Source of the DNA: Candidatus Azophilus lithoversatilis
GTDB taxonomy: Bacteria > Pseudomonadota > Gammaproteobacteria > Pseudomonadales > Azotimanducaceae
NCBI GenBank assembly: GCA_028278675.1
Contig: JAQAJJ010000010.1
Coordinates: 56,507 to 95,088, forward strand
DNA length: 38,582 nt
Direction: 5' to 3'
Under the pieces are notes generated by a model, which was not told the origin of the DNA, did not search any database, and worked only from the letters and a program-made list of their open reading frames with translations. Below, piece after piece: positions 28,440 through 35,008 of the stretch. The translations under genes and the position numbers were made by a program. Every line of letters starts with the position of its first letter. Position 1 is the first letter of the stretch.

Positions 28440-28786
28440 AGCGCCTCCTGCGCTTCCTCAAGAATGGTTTCCATCTGGGTGCCGAGGCCGACGGCATCCT
28501 CGATGTTGAGTTGAAAGGCGATGCCCGCCCCGGGCTCCTCATCAAACCGACCCGCCTGGCAGAGGCGTTCCAGAATCTCCCGCGCCCTAGTTTCCACCAC
28601 CAGGAACAGCAGCAGATCGCACTGTGCGTTGAAGTCCAGCCCCAAAAAGGTCTTCGCCGGCTCGAGGCCTTCGCCCCGGCCACTGCCAATGATTGTGACG
28701 CCAGTAGCTCCAGCCCCACGGGCTGCGGCAACCAGCGCATCCGTCTTGTCCTCACCCGCAAGGGCGGCAATGAGCTTCAGTTTCAT
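28436..28786 (-). CDS. PII-like signalling protein
   Basis: This 116-residue protein has the ferredoxin-like PII order: MKLKLIAALAGEDKTDALVA, then GATGVTIIGSGRGEG, a loop, CDLLLFLVVETRAREILERL and a C-terminal IEDAVGLGTQM. The region between strands 2 and 3 is much shorter than and unlike the GlnB/GlnK T-loop, with no Tyr at the uridylylation position. It is thus a PII-like protein rather than a classical nitrogen regulator. PII trimers bind ATP/ADP and often control a transporter encoded beside them. Here it sits between the two DUF1538 membrane proteins and the CBS protein, overlapping both neighbours by 4 bp, with GGGGAG ahead of its ATG. Ligand and partner are inferred. Confidence 0.82.
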   Translation of the reverse strand: MKLKLIAALAGEDKTDALVAAARGAGATGVTIIGSGRGEGLEPAKTFLGLDFNAQCDLLLFLVVETRAREILERLCQAGRFDEEPGAGIAFQLNIEDAVGLGTQMETILEEAQEAL

Positions 28787-29583
28787 GGTCTTGACTCCCC
28801 GTCGGCGCCTGCTGAACCAGCTCGCCGACGACCGATGTGGGACGAGACCATAGCGTAGCCCAATACCGACATGATCGGAAAGACGGCGGTGAAGGCAATC
28901 AAGCCAAATCCATCGATCAACGGACTGCGCCCCGGCACCGTCGCTGCCAGCCCAAGACCGAGCGCCGCCACCACGGGCACGGTGACGGTGGAGGTGGTGA
29001 CCCCGCCGCTGTCATAGGCGAGGGGAACGATGGAGCGGCTCGAAACAAACGTCTGCGCGATGACGACGGCATAGGCAGCGATGATGTACCAGGGCAGCGG
29101 CGTTCCGGTGACGATCCGGAAGCAGCCGAGCGAGACGCCAACGGCAGCTCCCGAAGCCACCGCAATGCGCAGGCCCCAAGCGCGCACCGCGCCCCCGGAA
29201 ACCGCTTCCGCCTTCAGCGCAACGGCGATCAACGACGGCTCAGCAACAGTGGTGGAGAAGCCGATGGCGGCCGCAAAGGCATAGACCAAAAGATAGTCCG
29301 TCCAGTCCACGCCATCCGCAAGCCGCTCGACGCCAATCGTTTCCGGAGCGGTGAGTTGCCGCACCATGGTCTCACCGATCGGGAACAACGCCTCCTGCAG
29401 GCCAATCAGAAACAGCGCCAGGCCCGCCAGCACCAGCGCAAACCCGAACAGGATGCGGCGCAGGTCGGGCACCTTTCGGCGCAGAACGGCCGTCTGGAAG
29501 ACAACCAGGATTGCCAGTATGGGCGCGACGTCAAAGAGCGTGGACCACAGGGTATCTCTCAAAGTTGCAAGAAAATCCCACAT
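28783..29583 (-). CDS. DUF1538 membrane protein, second copy
   Basis: This 266-residue protein has about seven hydrophobic helices. DUF1538 markers are AAAIGFSTTVAEPSLIAVAL (first half) and [20 protein letters not shown] (second half), with [10 protein letters not shown] near the end. The paired TTVAEP and DSGGVTT motifs, each at a helix break, look like discontinuous helices of a carrier. DUF1538 proteins are uncharacterised; transport is inferred. The first upstream copy ends in TGATG, sharing one base with this ATG at 29583. The soluble tail after residue 245 (SSHIGRRRAGSAGADG) is short and basic. It should work with the first copy, since many DUF1538 proteins are found as fused or adjacent pairs. 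Confidence 0.88.
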   Translation of the reverse strand: MWDFLATLRDTLWSTLFDVAPILAILVVFQTAVLRRKVPDLRRILFGFALVLAGLALFLIGLQEALFPIGETMVRQLTAPETIGVERLADGVDWTDYLLVYAFAAAIGFSTTVAEPSLIAVALKAEAVSGGAVRAWGLRIAVASGAAVGVSLGCFRIVTGTPLPWYIIAAYAVVIAQTFVSSRSIVPLAYDSGGVTTSTVTVPVVAALGLGLAATVPGRSPLIDGFGLIAFTAVFPIMSVLGYAMVSSHIGRRRAGSAGADGESRP

Positions 29584-30326
29584 CAAACGAGCATTCCGTA
29601 TACGAGCACGAAGATTATGGGGGTAAGGCTGGCGAAAGCGATCAGGCCGAAGCCGTCCACCATAGGATTGCGACCGCGGATGGACTGCGCCAGCCCAACA
29701 CCGAGGGCGGTGACCAGAGGAACAGTGATCGTGCTGGTGGTGACACCACCCGAGTCATAGGCGACGCCGATGATCTCCTCGGGCGCGAAGGCGGTCATGG
29801 CGGTGACCAAAACGTAGCCGCTGATGATGAAACGGTGGAGGGGCCACCCCTTGACGATGCGCAGCACCCCGAGCACGATCGCCGTGCCCACAGACAACGC
29901 CACCACCATGCGCAGGTTGAAGGCGTAAGCCTGCCGGGCCGCTTCATCGGCGGCAATGGCCCCCCCTTCGGCGGCCACGTTGGCGGCTTCGGCGGCAATG
30001 GCAATCAAAGCCGGCTCCGCAACCGTGGTGCCGAAGCCCAAAAAGAAGGCGAAGGCAAACAGGGCCACTAGACTGCCCTTGCGCGCGAAAGCCCTGGCCA
30101 TCGCCTCACCGAGCGGAAACAGCCCCAATTCCAAGCCTTGAATGAACATCGCGAGACCTGCCACGACACACACCAAGCCGACCAAGACCCGGCCGAGGTC
30201 CGGGAAGGGCTGCTGCAGCACGACGACTTGGAAAAAGACAATCACCGCAATGATGGGCGCGAGGTCCCGCAACGCACCGCCAAAACGGCCTACGGCCGTG
30301 CCGAGCAGGCTGCGGCCCTGACTCAC
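29583..30326 (-). CDS. DUF1538 membrane protein, first copy
   Basis: This protein of about 247 residues carries the same marks as the following gene: [20 protein letters not shown] and [20 protein letters not shown], plus [20 protein letters not shown]. It has about seven helices and an extra Ala/Glu-rich insert ([20 protein letters not shown]) after the TTVAEP helix. Start is uncertain. The frame reaches a TTG at 30497, but the first 57 residues are Arg/Pro-rich and unlike the family. A GTG at 30326 gives a family-like N-terminus ([20 protein letters not shown]), although no Shine-Dalgarno is clear there. It heads the DUF1538-DUF1538-PII-CBS group. Function unknown; a two-part carrier is proposed. 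Confidence 0.85.
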   Translation of the reverse strand: MSQGRSLLGTAVGRFGGALRDLAPIIAVIVFFQVVVLQQPFPDLGRVLVGLVCVVAGLAMFIQGLELGLFPLGEAMARAFARKGSLVALFAFAFFLGFGTTVAEPALIAIAAEAANVAAEGGAIAADEAARQAYAFNLRMVVALSVGTAIVLGVLRIVKGWPLHRFIISGYVLVTAMTAFAPEEIIGVAYDSGGVTTSTITVPLVTALGVGLAQSIRGRNPMVDGFGLIAFASLTPIIFVLVYGMLV

Positions 30327-30378
30327 GGGAGGGCCGGACGTCCTGCGGCCCGGGACCAACCCCGAACGGCGCCTGGAC

Positions 30379-30397
30379 CGAGGGCCTCTGGCCCTCG
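30379..30397. repeat. Perfect short hairpin in the leader of the DUF1538 operon
   Basis: CGAGGGCC-TCT-GGCCCTCG forms a perfect 8-bp stem with a 3-nt loop, about 55 bp upstream of the GTG start chosen for the first DUF1538 gene. No T-run follows on either strand. It may structure the leader RNA; nothing more can be said. Confidence 0.6.
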
Positions 30398-30500
30398 CAC
30401 GGTTGGGAGCGGAGGCCGATCCCGGCACATATTTGCGACTCCACTGCGCACCCAAGCGCCCTTCATTGATTCTTGCCCGTCGCGGTCGATAAAGCAAAGC

Positions 30501-30663
30501 CTAGTGTGCTGTCCCGCAGATAAGTGTGATTATTCGTGGCCCTTTTGGCCCCCGGCCGCGTTGCTCCTCCTTGTGTGGGGCCTGCCACACGGCGTCGTCC
30601 CTTGCACGGGAGCCAAAACGGCCTAGCGCCTAAAACCCACTTATTTGCGGAACAGCACACTAG
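30501..30663. mobile_element. MITE-like imperfect palindrome with 26-bp terminal inverted repeats
   Basis: The left end (30501-30526, beginning ctagtgtgctgt) and right end (30638-30663, ending acagcacactag) are inverted repeats matching at 24 of 26 positions. The centre is a hairpin GTGTGG (30573-30578) / CCACAC (30585-30590), whose midpoint coincides with that of the whole element, and the arms between are also partly complementary (ggcccttttggcccccg against its counterpart). The whole 163 bp can therefore fold into one long hairpin. TA lies one base inside each end, consistent with the TA target duplication of IS630/Tc1-mariner elements; family is inferred. No coding frame for a transposase is present. 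Confidence 0.8.
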
Positions 30664-30798
30664 CCCAACAGCCTCACGTCAAGAAGGCTGGAATTGGACG
30701 GTTACGCAGGGCAGCACTCAACCATCGTGCTAACCTAATCTTGGCCGGGGCGGCCTGCACTCCGGGGTCCCAGCAAGTTTCAGGGGGAGGAAATCGGC

Positions 30799-31665
30799 AT
30801 GCGGCTATTGACCTACCGCCAAGGGAGCGCGGTTCGCTTTGGGGCGGCGGTCGCATCGGGCGTGGTCGATTTGGGCAGGCGGATGCCAAAGTTCACCAGC
30901 CTCAAGTCGCTGCTTGCGGCCAATGCCCTGGATGAAGCCGAGGCAATCGCCAACGGTGCGGACGCCGATTGTCCAATCAGCGACATCCGCTGGCTGCCGC
31001 CGGTGCCCGATGCCGAGAAAATCATCTGCATCGGCGTCAACTACGGCAATCGCAATGCAGAGTACGGGGACGCCACCCCGGCGCCCGCCTATCCGAGCGT
31101 GTTCATGCGCAGCCGCGAGTCCCTGACCGGGCATCTCGAACCCTTGATGCGCCCGCCTGAATCCGCGCAACTCGACTACGAGGGCGAGATTGCGCTGGTC
31201 ATCGGCCAAGAGGGGCGACGCATCCCTGAATCCAAGGCGCGCGACCACATTGCCGGGCTGACGCTGATGAACGAAGGCTCCATCCGCGACTGGCTGCGGC
31301 ACTCCCGATTCAACGTCACCCAAGGCAAGAACTTCGAACGCTCCGGCGCCGTCGGCCCTTGGCTGGTGACCGCCGAGGAACTGCCCGGCTTTGATGAATT
31401 GCATCTGACCACCAAGGTCAACGGCGAACTGCGCCAGAACGATCACACCGGCAACCTGTTCTTCTCCTTTGAACGCTTGGTAAGCTATCTGTCCACCTTC
31501 ATGCGCTTGCAGCCCGGCGACCTGATCGCCACCGGCACGCCCACCGGCGCCGGGGCGCGCTTGGCGCCACCGCAATACTTGGTGCCCGGGGACGTGGTGG
31601 AAGTGGAAGTGCCCGGCATCGGCCTGCTGCGCAATGGCGTCTGCGACGAAGAAGCGGCGCCGTGA
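30799..31665 (+). CDS. Fumarylacetoacetate hydrolase-family protein
   Basis: This 288-residue protein has the FAH fold. A short N-terminal domain is followed by EKIICIGVNYGNRNAEYG, then the metal-site region LDYEGEIALVIGQEGRRIPE, NEGSIRDWLRHSRFNVTQGK, ERSGAVGPWLV and the closing MRLQPGDLIATGTPTGAG. Family enzymes use Mg2+ to cleave or decarboxylate beta-diketo or oxo-acid substrates (fumarylpyruvate, 2-oxohept-3-enedioate and others), and the exact substrate cannot be read. ATG at 30799 has GGGGGAGG eight bases upstream, a strong site. The CoA-transferase gene follows after 40 bp, so the pair is probably co-transcribed for catabolism of a carboxylic acid. Confidence 0.92.
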   Translation: MRLLTYRQGSAVRFGAAVASGVVDLGRRMPKFTSLKSLLAANALDEAEAIANGADADCPISDIRWLPPVPDAEKIICIGVNYGNRNAEYGDATPAPAYPSVFMRSRESLTGHLEPLMRPPESAQLDYEGEIALVIGQEGRRIPESKARDHIAGLTLMNEGSIRDWLRHSRFNVTQGKNFERSGAVGPWLVTAEELPGFDELHLTTKVNGELRQNDHTGNLFFSFERLVSYLSTFMRLQPGDLIATGTPTGAGARLAPPQYLVPGDVVEVEVPGIGLLRNGVCDEEAAP

Positions 31666-31695
31666 ACGCAACCGAGCCCACTTCAAGGAACAACC

Positions 31696-31708
31696 GGAGG
31701 TTCAGTTG
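31696..31708 (+). promoter_or_regulatory. Ribosome binding site selecting a TTG start
   Basis: GGAGG (31696-31700), five bases before TTG (31706-31708), decides the start of the CoA-transferase gene. No in-frame ATG or GTG nearer the conserved core has such a site. Confidence 0.7.
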
Positions 31709-32908
31709 ACGGATTCTCAGACCGGGGCGGGCTATCCTCTCGCCCATCTCAAGGTGCTCGACTTCTCCCGAGTGCTGGCCGGACCCTTTGCCGGACGCCT
31801 GCTGTGCGACCTCGGCGCCGACGTGGTGAAGGTCGAGCCCCCGGACGGGGATGTCACTCGGCTTTGGGGGCGGGTGGTTGGCAACCTCCCCGGCTACTAC
31901 CACCAGCAAAACGCCGGCAAGCGCGACATCTGCATTGATCTGCAGACCGATGGCGGACGGCAGTTGGCCCTCGATCTGGCCGCCGAGGCCGACATCCTGA
32001 TCGAGAACTTCCGCGCTGATGTGATGCCGCGCTTAGGCCTGGGCTACGAGGCGTTGCGCGCCATCAATCCGCGGCTGGTCATGCTCTCCATATCCGGCTT
32101 CGGGCAGGGCGGCCCCGAGTCGCATCGGCCCGCTTACGCGCCCATCATTCACGCCGAAGCGGGGCTGCTGGCGCGCCAAGCCCGCCGCGGCCGCATTCCC
32201 TACCGGGACCTGCCACTGTCGGTGGCGGACACCAACGCCTCCCTGCACGGCTTGGTTGGGCTGCTCGCCGCCGTCATCTCGCGGCAGCAAACCGGGCTCG
32301 GCCAACACATCGACATTGCCATGATCGACGCCACCGTCGCCACGGACGACCAGCTTCACTACGACTTGGAGGACTCCGAGGCAACCGGACCCCTGACCAG
32401 CGAAACCTGGGAAAGCGGTGCCGGCTGGATTCTGGTCTCTGCCGACTTCCGCTATCTGTGGCGAATGCTCGCCGGCGAATTCGGCCTCACCGATCCCACC
32501 CACAAAAGCATGCCTCTCCCGGAAAAAATACGCCTGCGCCGGGAGCGGATGCAGGGCTTCTTTGCCACGCTGGAAAGTTGGGATGCCGTCGAAGCCGCCA
32601 TGGCGCGCATGAACATCGCTTGGGGCCGGGTTCGGGAGCCCGCCGACCTCGCCGACCAGCCGACCCTCGCCGCCCACGGCCTGATCCGCTCCGTGGACGA
32701 CCGAGCCGGTGGACAACGCCCGGTGGTGCAGGCCCCGTGGCGCTTCTCCAACGCCCAGCACGGCGTGCGCGGTCCGGCACCCCATCGCGGCGAGCACAAC
32801 GAGGCGGTCCTAGCCGACTGGCTGGGTCGCACTCCGGACGACGCCAAGGCGCTTGCCGCCAGCGGCGTACTGCTGCGCGACGAAGCCGTCTTGGCGGCTT
32901 CAGAATAG
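31706..32908 (+). CDS. Class III CoA-transferase (CaiB/BaiF family)
   Basis: This 400-residue protein has the interlocked CaiB/BaiF family pattern: LKVLDFSRVLAGPFAGRLLC, DLGADVVKVEPPDGD, YYHQQNAGKRDICIDL, AAEADILIENFRADVMPRLG and LVMLSISGFGQGGPES. Such enzymes move CoA between a carboxylic acid and an acyl-CoA, for example carnitine, oxalate or succinate. The start is taken as TTG at 31706 because GGAGG lies at 31696-31700, five bases upstream, and the protein then begins a little before the conserved core. An ATG at 31634 in frame lies inside the preceding gene and adds basic, non-conserved residues. It pairs with the FAH-family gene upstream. Substrate unknown. Confidence 0.9.
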   Translation: MTDSQTGAGYPLAHLKVLDFSRVLAGPFAGRLLCDLGADVVKVEPPDGDVTRLWGRVVGNLPGYYHQQNAGKRDICIDLQTDGGRQLALDLAAEADILIENFRADVMPRLGLGYEALRAINPRLVMLSISGFGQGGPESHRPAYAPIIHAEAGLLARQARRGRIPYRDLPLSVADTNASLHGLVGLLAAVISRQQTGLGQHIDIAMIDATVATDDQLHYDLEDSEATGPLTSETWESGAGWILVSADFRYLWRMLAGEFGLTDPTHKSMPLPEKIRLRRERMQGFFATLESWDAVEAAMARMNIAWGRVREPADLADQPTLAAHGLIRSVDDRAGGQRPVVQAPWRFSNAQHGVRGPAPHRGEHNEAVLADWLGRTPDDAKALAASGVLLRDEAVLAASE

Positions 32909-32949
32909 CGATGCCGTCGGAAGGGTGAACTGGCCTTGCGGCCAAAGCG

Positions 32950-33192
32950 CTACACGAGGGTGCGGATCAGGGCGGCGGTGACGCCCAGCATGGCGGTGCC
33001 GGTGATGCCGAGAAGCCAGCGTTGCATCGAGGCCTCGCGGTTGCCAACCAGAGTTTTCACGTCAGCGATTTCAGTGAGCAGGTCGACCTTCATGTTGACC
33101 ATCTCGGCGCGGGTGCGTTCGATCTCTGTGTGCGTTCCCTCGATCTCGCGGCGCACGAGGGCGATGTCCTCGCGGGTGGCGACGAAGTCCAT
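32950..33192 (-). CDS. Small coiled-coil membrane protein, probably frameshifted
   Basis: From the ATG at 33192 this is an 80-residue protein: a heptad-like charged helix (MDFVATREDIALVRREIEG, HTEIERTRAEMVNMKVDLL) and one C-terminal membrane helix (WLLGITGTAMLGVTAALI). Small proteins of this plan occur widely in bacteria; the function is not known. No Shine-Dalgarno precedes this ATG. A different frame opens at ATG 33272 (MDPQQPATVQTVQAADIG) with a GGGAAAG-type site upstream and would join smoothly (AADIG into QRIAHIESKM) if one base were restored near 33217-33224. The real gene is probably 32950-33272 (about 107 residues) with a 1-bp deletion, either a mutation or a sequence error. It stands alone between the CoA-transferase and SDR genes. 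Confidence 0.65.
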   Translation of the reverse strand: MDFVATREDIALVRREIEGTHTEIERTRAEMVNMKVDLLTEIADVKTLVGNREASMQRWLLGITGTAMLGVTAALIRTLV

Positions 33193-33441
33193 TTTGGACT
33201 CGATGTGGGCGATGCGTTGCCAATGTCGGCGGCTTGGACGGTTTGGACTGTGGCTGGCTGCTGGGGGTCCATGGCTTTCCCTTTCCCGATAATGATGGAT
33301 GATTCGTTCGGGACGGGTGTGTTGTGAGGACCATCTTAGCCGATTCTTGGACAATCAGGTGGTTTTCGCGCTGTGCGAGTGGGCTGAAAGACCTGTGGGA
33401 GTATGCCTGCGCGACTCGTTTTCGTGATCGCGGGACAAGGT

Positions 33442-33465
33442 TGCCAAATGAGCTGCCAAATGAGC
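33442..33465. repeat. 12-bp perfect tandem duplication
   Basis: tgccaaatgagc occurs twice in a row (33442-33453 and 33454-33465) in the 160-bp gap before the end of the SDR gene. No other feature is visible there. Confidence 0.8.
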
Positions 33466-33515
33466 CAACTTTGCGCCCGGCGACCGCCCTCTCGTCGGTC
33501 TGAGGCATCACCTCG

Positions 33516-34292
33516 TTAGCGCACACTGGTCTGGCCGCCGTCCACGGCGATCAACTGGCCGGTGATGAACCAGGATGCGACCGAGGCGAGAAACACCATG
33601 ACCGGCCCCAAGTCCTTGTCGGGGTCGCCGTACTTGCCGCCCATGAAGATGGTGCTCAAGTTAAGCCGGTTGTTGGCCTCGCGCTGCTCGTCGCTGGCCT
33701 TGCTCAGCGCCTCGTAGTACATGGGGGTGGCCATGGCCGGCAAAATGGCGTTGACCCGGATGTTGTCCGCGCCCCAAGTGCCAGCGGCAGTGCGGGTCCA
33801 GGAATGCACCGCGCCCTTGGCGGTCGAGTAGGCGGCGGCCGTTGGCTCCGGGCGCTGACCGGAAATCGAGCCAAAATTGATGATGGAGCCGCCGCCCGAA
33901 GCCTTCATGTGGCGGCGCGCAATCTGGTTGGTGAGCATGGTGCCGCGCACGTTGACGGCGAACATGAGATCCCAATCCTCAACGCTCACTTCACCGGCAT
34001 CCGAGGAACGGTGAATGGCCGCCGGATGGGCCAAAGCATCCAGTCCGCTCAATTGCGCCACCGCTTCAGCAAAGGCTTGCTCCACGCTCGCCTGGTCCGA
34101 AACATCAACGTGCAAGTAGCCCGCCGTGCCGGGTCCCTGAGCACTCGCCTCGGCCGATACAGCGGCACCCTGCTCGTCGAGCACATCCATGCCGACGACA
34201 TTCGCACCCGCATTGACATAAGCCCGAACGGTCGCCGCGCCCATGCCGCGTGCCGACCCGGTGACGATGATTCTCTTGCCTTCGAGTTCCAT
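33516..34292 (-). CDS. Short-chain dehydrogenase/reductase
   Basis: This 258-residue protein is a classical SDR. The cofactor motif is TGSARGMGAA (TGxxxGxG), and the acidic residue in VVGMDVLDE suggests NAD preference. The structural Asn is in AVNVRG (Asn114), catalytic Ser in INFGSISG and YxxxK in AAAYSTAKGA (Tyr155, Lys159). The usual NNAG is replaced by AHPAA, a minor deviation. The C-terminus has the normal SDR end (FLASVASWFITGQLIAVDGG). It should oxidise or reduce a secondary alcohol or ketone in the cytosol; substrate unknown. The start has GGAGGAGGG upstream. It is divergent from the SnoaL-like gene, which suggests a shared control region. Confidence 0.94.
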   Translation of the reverse strand: MELEGKRIIVTGSARGMGAATVRAYVNAGANVVGMDVLDEQGAAVSAEASAQGPGTAGYLHVDVSDQASVEQAFAEAVAQLSGLDALAHPAAIHRSSDAGEVSVEDWDLMFAVNVRGTMLTNQIARRHMKASGGGSIINFGSISGQRPEPTAAAYSTAKGAVHSWTRTAAGTWGADNIRVNAILPAMATPMYYEALSKASDEQREANNRLNLSTIFMGGKYGDPDKDLGPVMVFLASVASWFITGQLIAVDGGQTSVR

Positions 34293-34355
34293 GATGGCTT
34301 CCCTCCTCCAATGTCAGGTCGATGGAAATTGTACCGAGTCTGCGGGTCACACACA

Positions 34356-34384
34356 TTGATTGCTCGCCGAGTGCTTACTATAGT
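34356..34384 (+). promoter_or_regulatory. Sigma70-like promoter of the SnoaL-like gene
   Basis: TTGATT (34356-34361) and TATAGT (34379-34384) are separated by exactly 17 bp and match the sigma70 consensus at four and five of six positions. Transcription would begin near 34391, giving a leader of about 114 nt that contains two short hairpins: AGGG-CAA-CCCT (34445-34455) and GGGAT-GTG-ATCCC (34474-34486), just before the ribosome site at 34491-34497. Confidence 0.6.
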
Positions 34385-34504
34385 GCCGCTCGGAAGCCGT
34401 GCGGCGGGCGCTGCCGCTCAAGCGCCGTTTTGGGGCGAGGAGTGAGGGCAACCCTAGGCGGGCCTGCACGAACGGGATGTGATCCCAATCAAGGAGGGTG
34501 GCCC

Positions 34505-34903
34505 ATGAGCCAGACCGACACCAACAAGAAGATTGTGCAGCACTTCTGGGAAGCGTTTTCAGCCAGTCGTTTTGATGAGGCCCTGGCGCTGCTGTCCGAA
34601 GACGCCACTTGGTGGGTGGCGGGCACCACCAACATCTCCGGCACCTACACCAAAACGCAGTTCGCCGACTTGGTGGCAGGCGTTTCCGAAGGCACCGAAG
34701 GCGGCATTCAGGTAACGCCCAAGCACATGACGGCGGAGGAAGACCGCGTTTCCATGGAGGCCACATCCTATGGCCTGATGAAGGACGGCAAGGAGTACAA
34801 GAACATCTACCACTTCATGCACGACCTGCGCGACGGCAGGATTTGCGCGGTTCGGGAGTACATGGACACCGAGCACGTGACTGAGATATTCGGGGCTGGT
34901 TAA
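34505..34903 (+). CDS. SnoaL-like (NTF2-fold) protein
   Basis: This 132-residue protein has the cone-like NTF2 fold of the SnoaL family: NKKIVQHFWEAFSASRFDEA, LSEDATWWVAGT, a middle helix with KTQFADLVAGV, then DRVSMEATSYGLMKDGKEYK and YHFMHDLRDGRICAVREYMD. Family members range from polyketide cyclases to ketosteroid isomerase-like enzymes and binding proteins, so the activity is open. The start ATG 34505 has AAGGAGG seven bases upstream; the frame continues to 34322 but that would lie across the promoter. It is divergent from the SDR gene, and the two may act on the same compound. No neighbour confirms a biosynthetic cluster. Confidence 0.88.
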   Translation: MSQTDTNKKIVQHFWEAFSASRFDEALALLSEDATWWVAGTTNISGTYTKTQFADLVAGVSEGTEGGIQVTPKHMTAEEDRVSMEATSYGLMKDGKEYKNIYHFMHDLRDGRICAVREYMDTEHVTEIFGAG

Positions 34904-35008
34904 GGGCTTGGTCTTGCCGTGGAGTGGCGCCAACTTCAGAGTTCTCGATAGCGGGATGGGCATCGGCCGAGCCGTACCCGTGCCGACCGTTCAAACACCC
35001 GTTTCAGG

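Larger units (their letters stand above)
30327..30798. other. Intergenic region between divergent genes
   Basis: This 472-bp region separates the DUF1538 operon (leftward) from the FAH-family gene (rightward). It contains the short hairpin at 30379-30397 and the MITE-like element at 30501-30663. From 30664 to 30798 I see only the GGGGGAGG Shine-Dalgarno (30783-30790) of the FAH-family gene. Promoters for both directions should be here, but I cannot place convincing -35/-10 pairs. Confidence 0.6.

Noticed and set aside
28436-28786. Classical nitrogen regulator GlnB/GlnK
   Set aside because: The T-loop is short and lacks the modifiable Tyr, and the neighbours are not amtB or glnA.
30379-30397. 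Rho-independent terminator
   Set aside because: The stem is perfect but no T-run follows on either strand, and it lies upstream of a gene rather than after one.
33355-33515. Possible promoter or gene in the gap before the SDR end
   Set aside because: Only a 12-bp duplication is evident; no credible promoter boxes or frames.
33804-34445. Plus-strand frame of 213 codons opposite the SDR gene
   Set aside because: Antisense to a clear SDR with all catalytic motifs; no independent evidence.
34322-34504. N-terminal extension of the SnoaL-like protein
   Set aside because: It spans a promoter and a Shine-Dalgarno, and does not match the family length.
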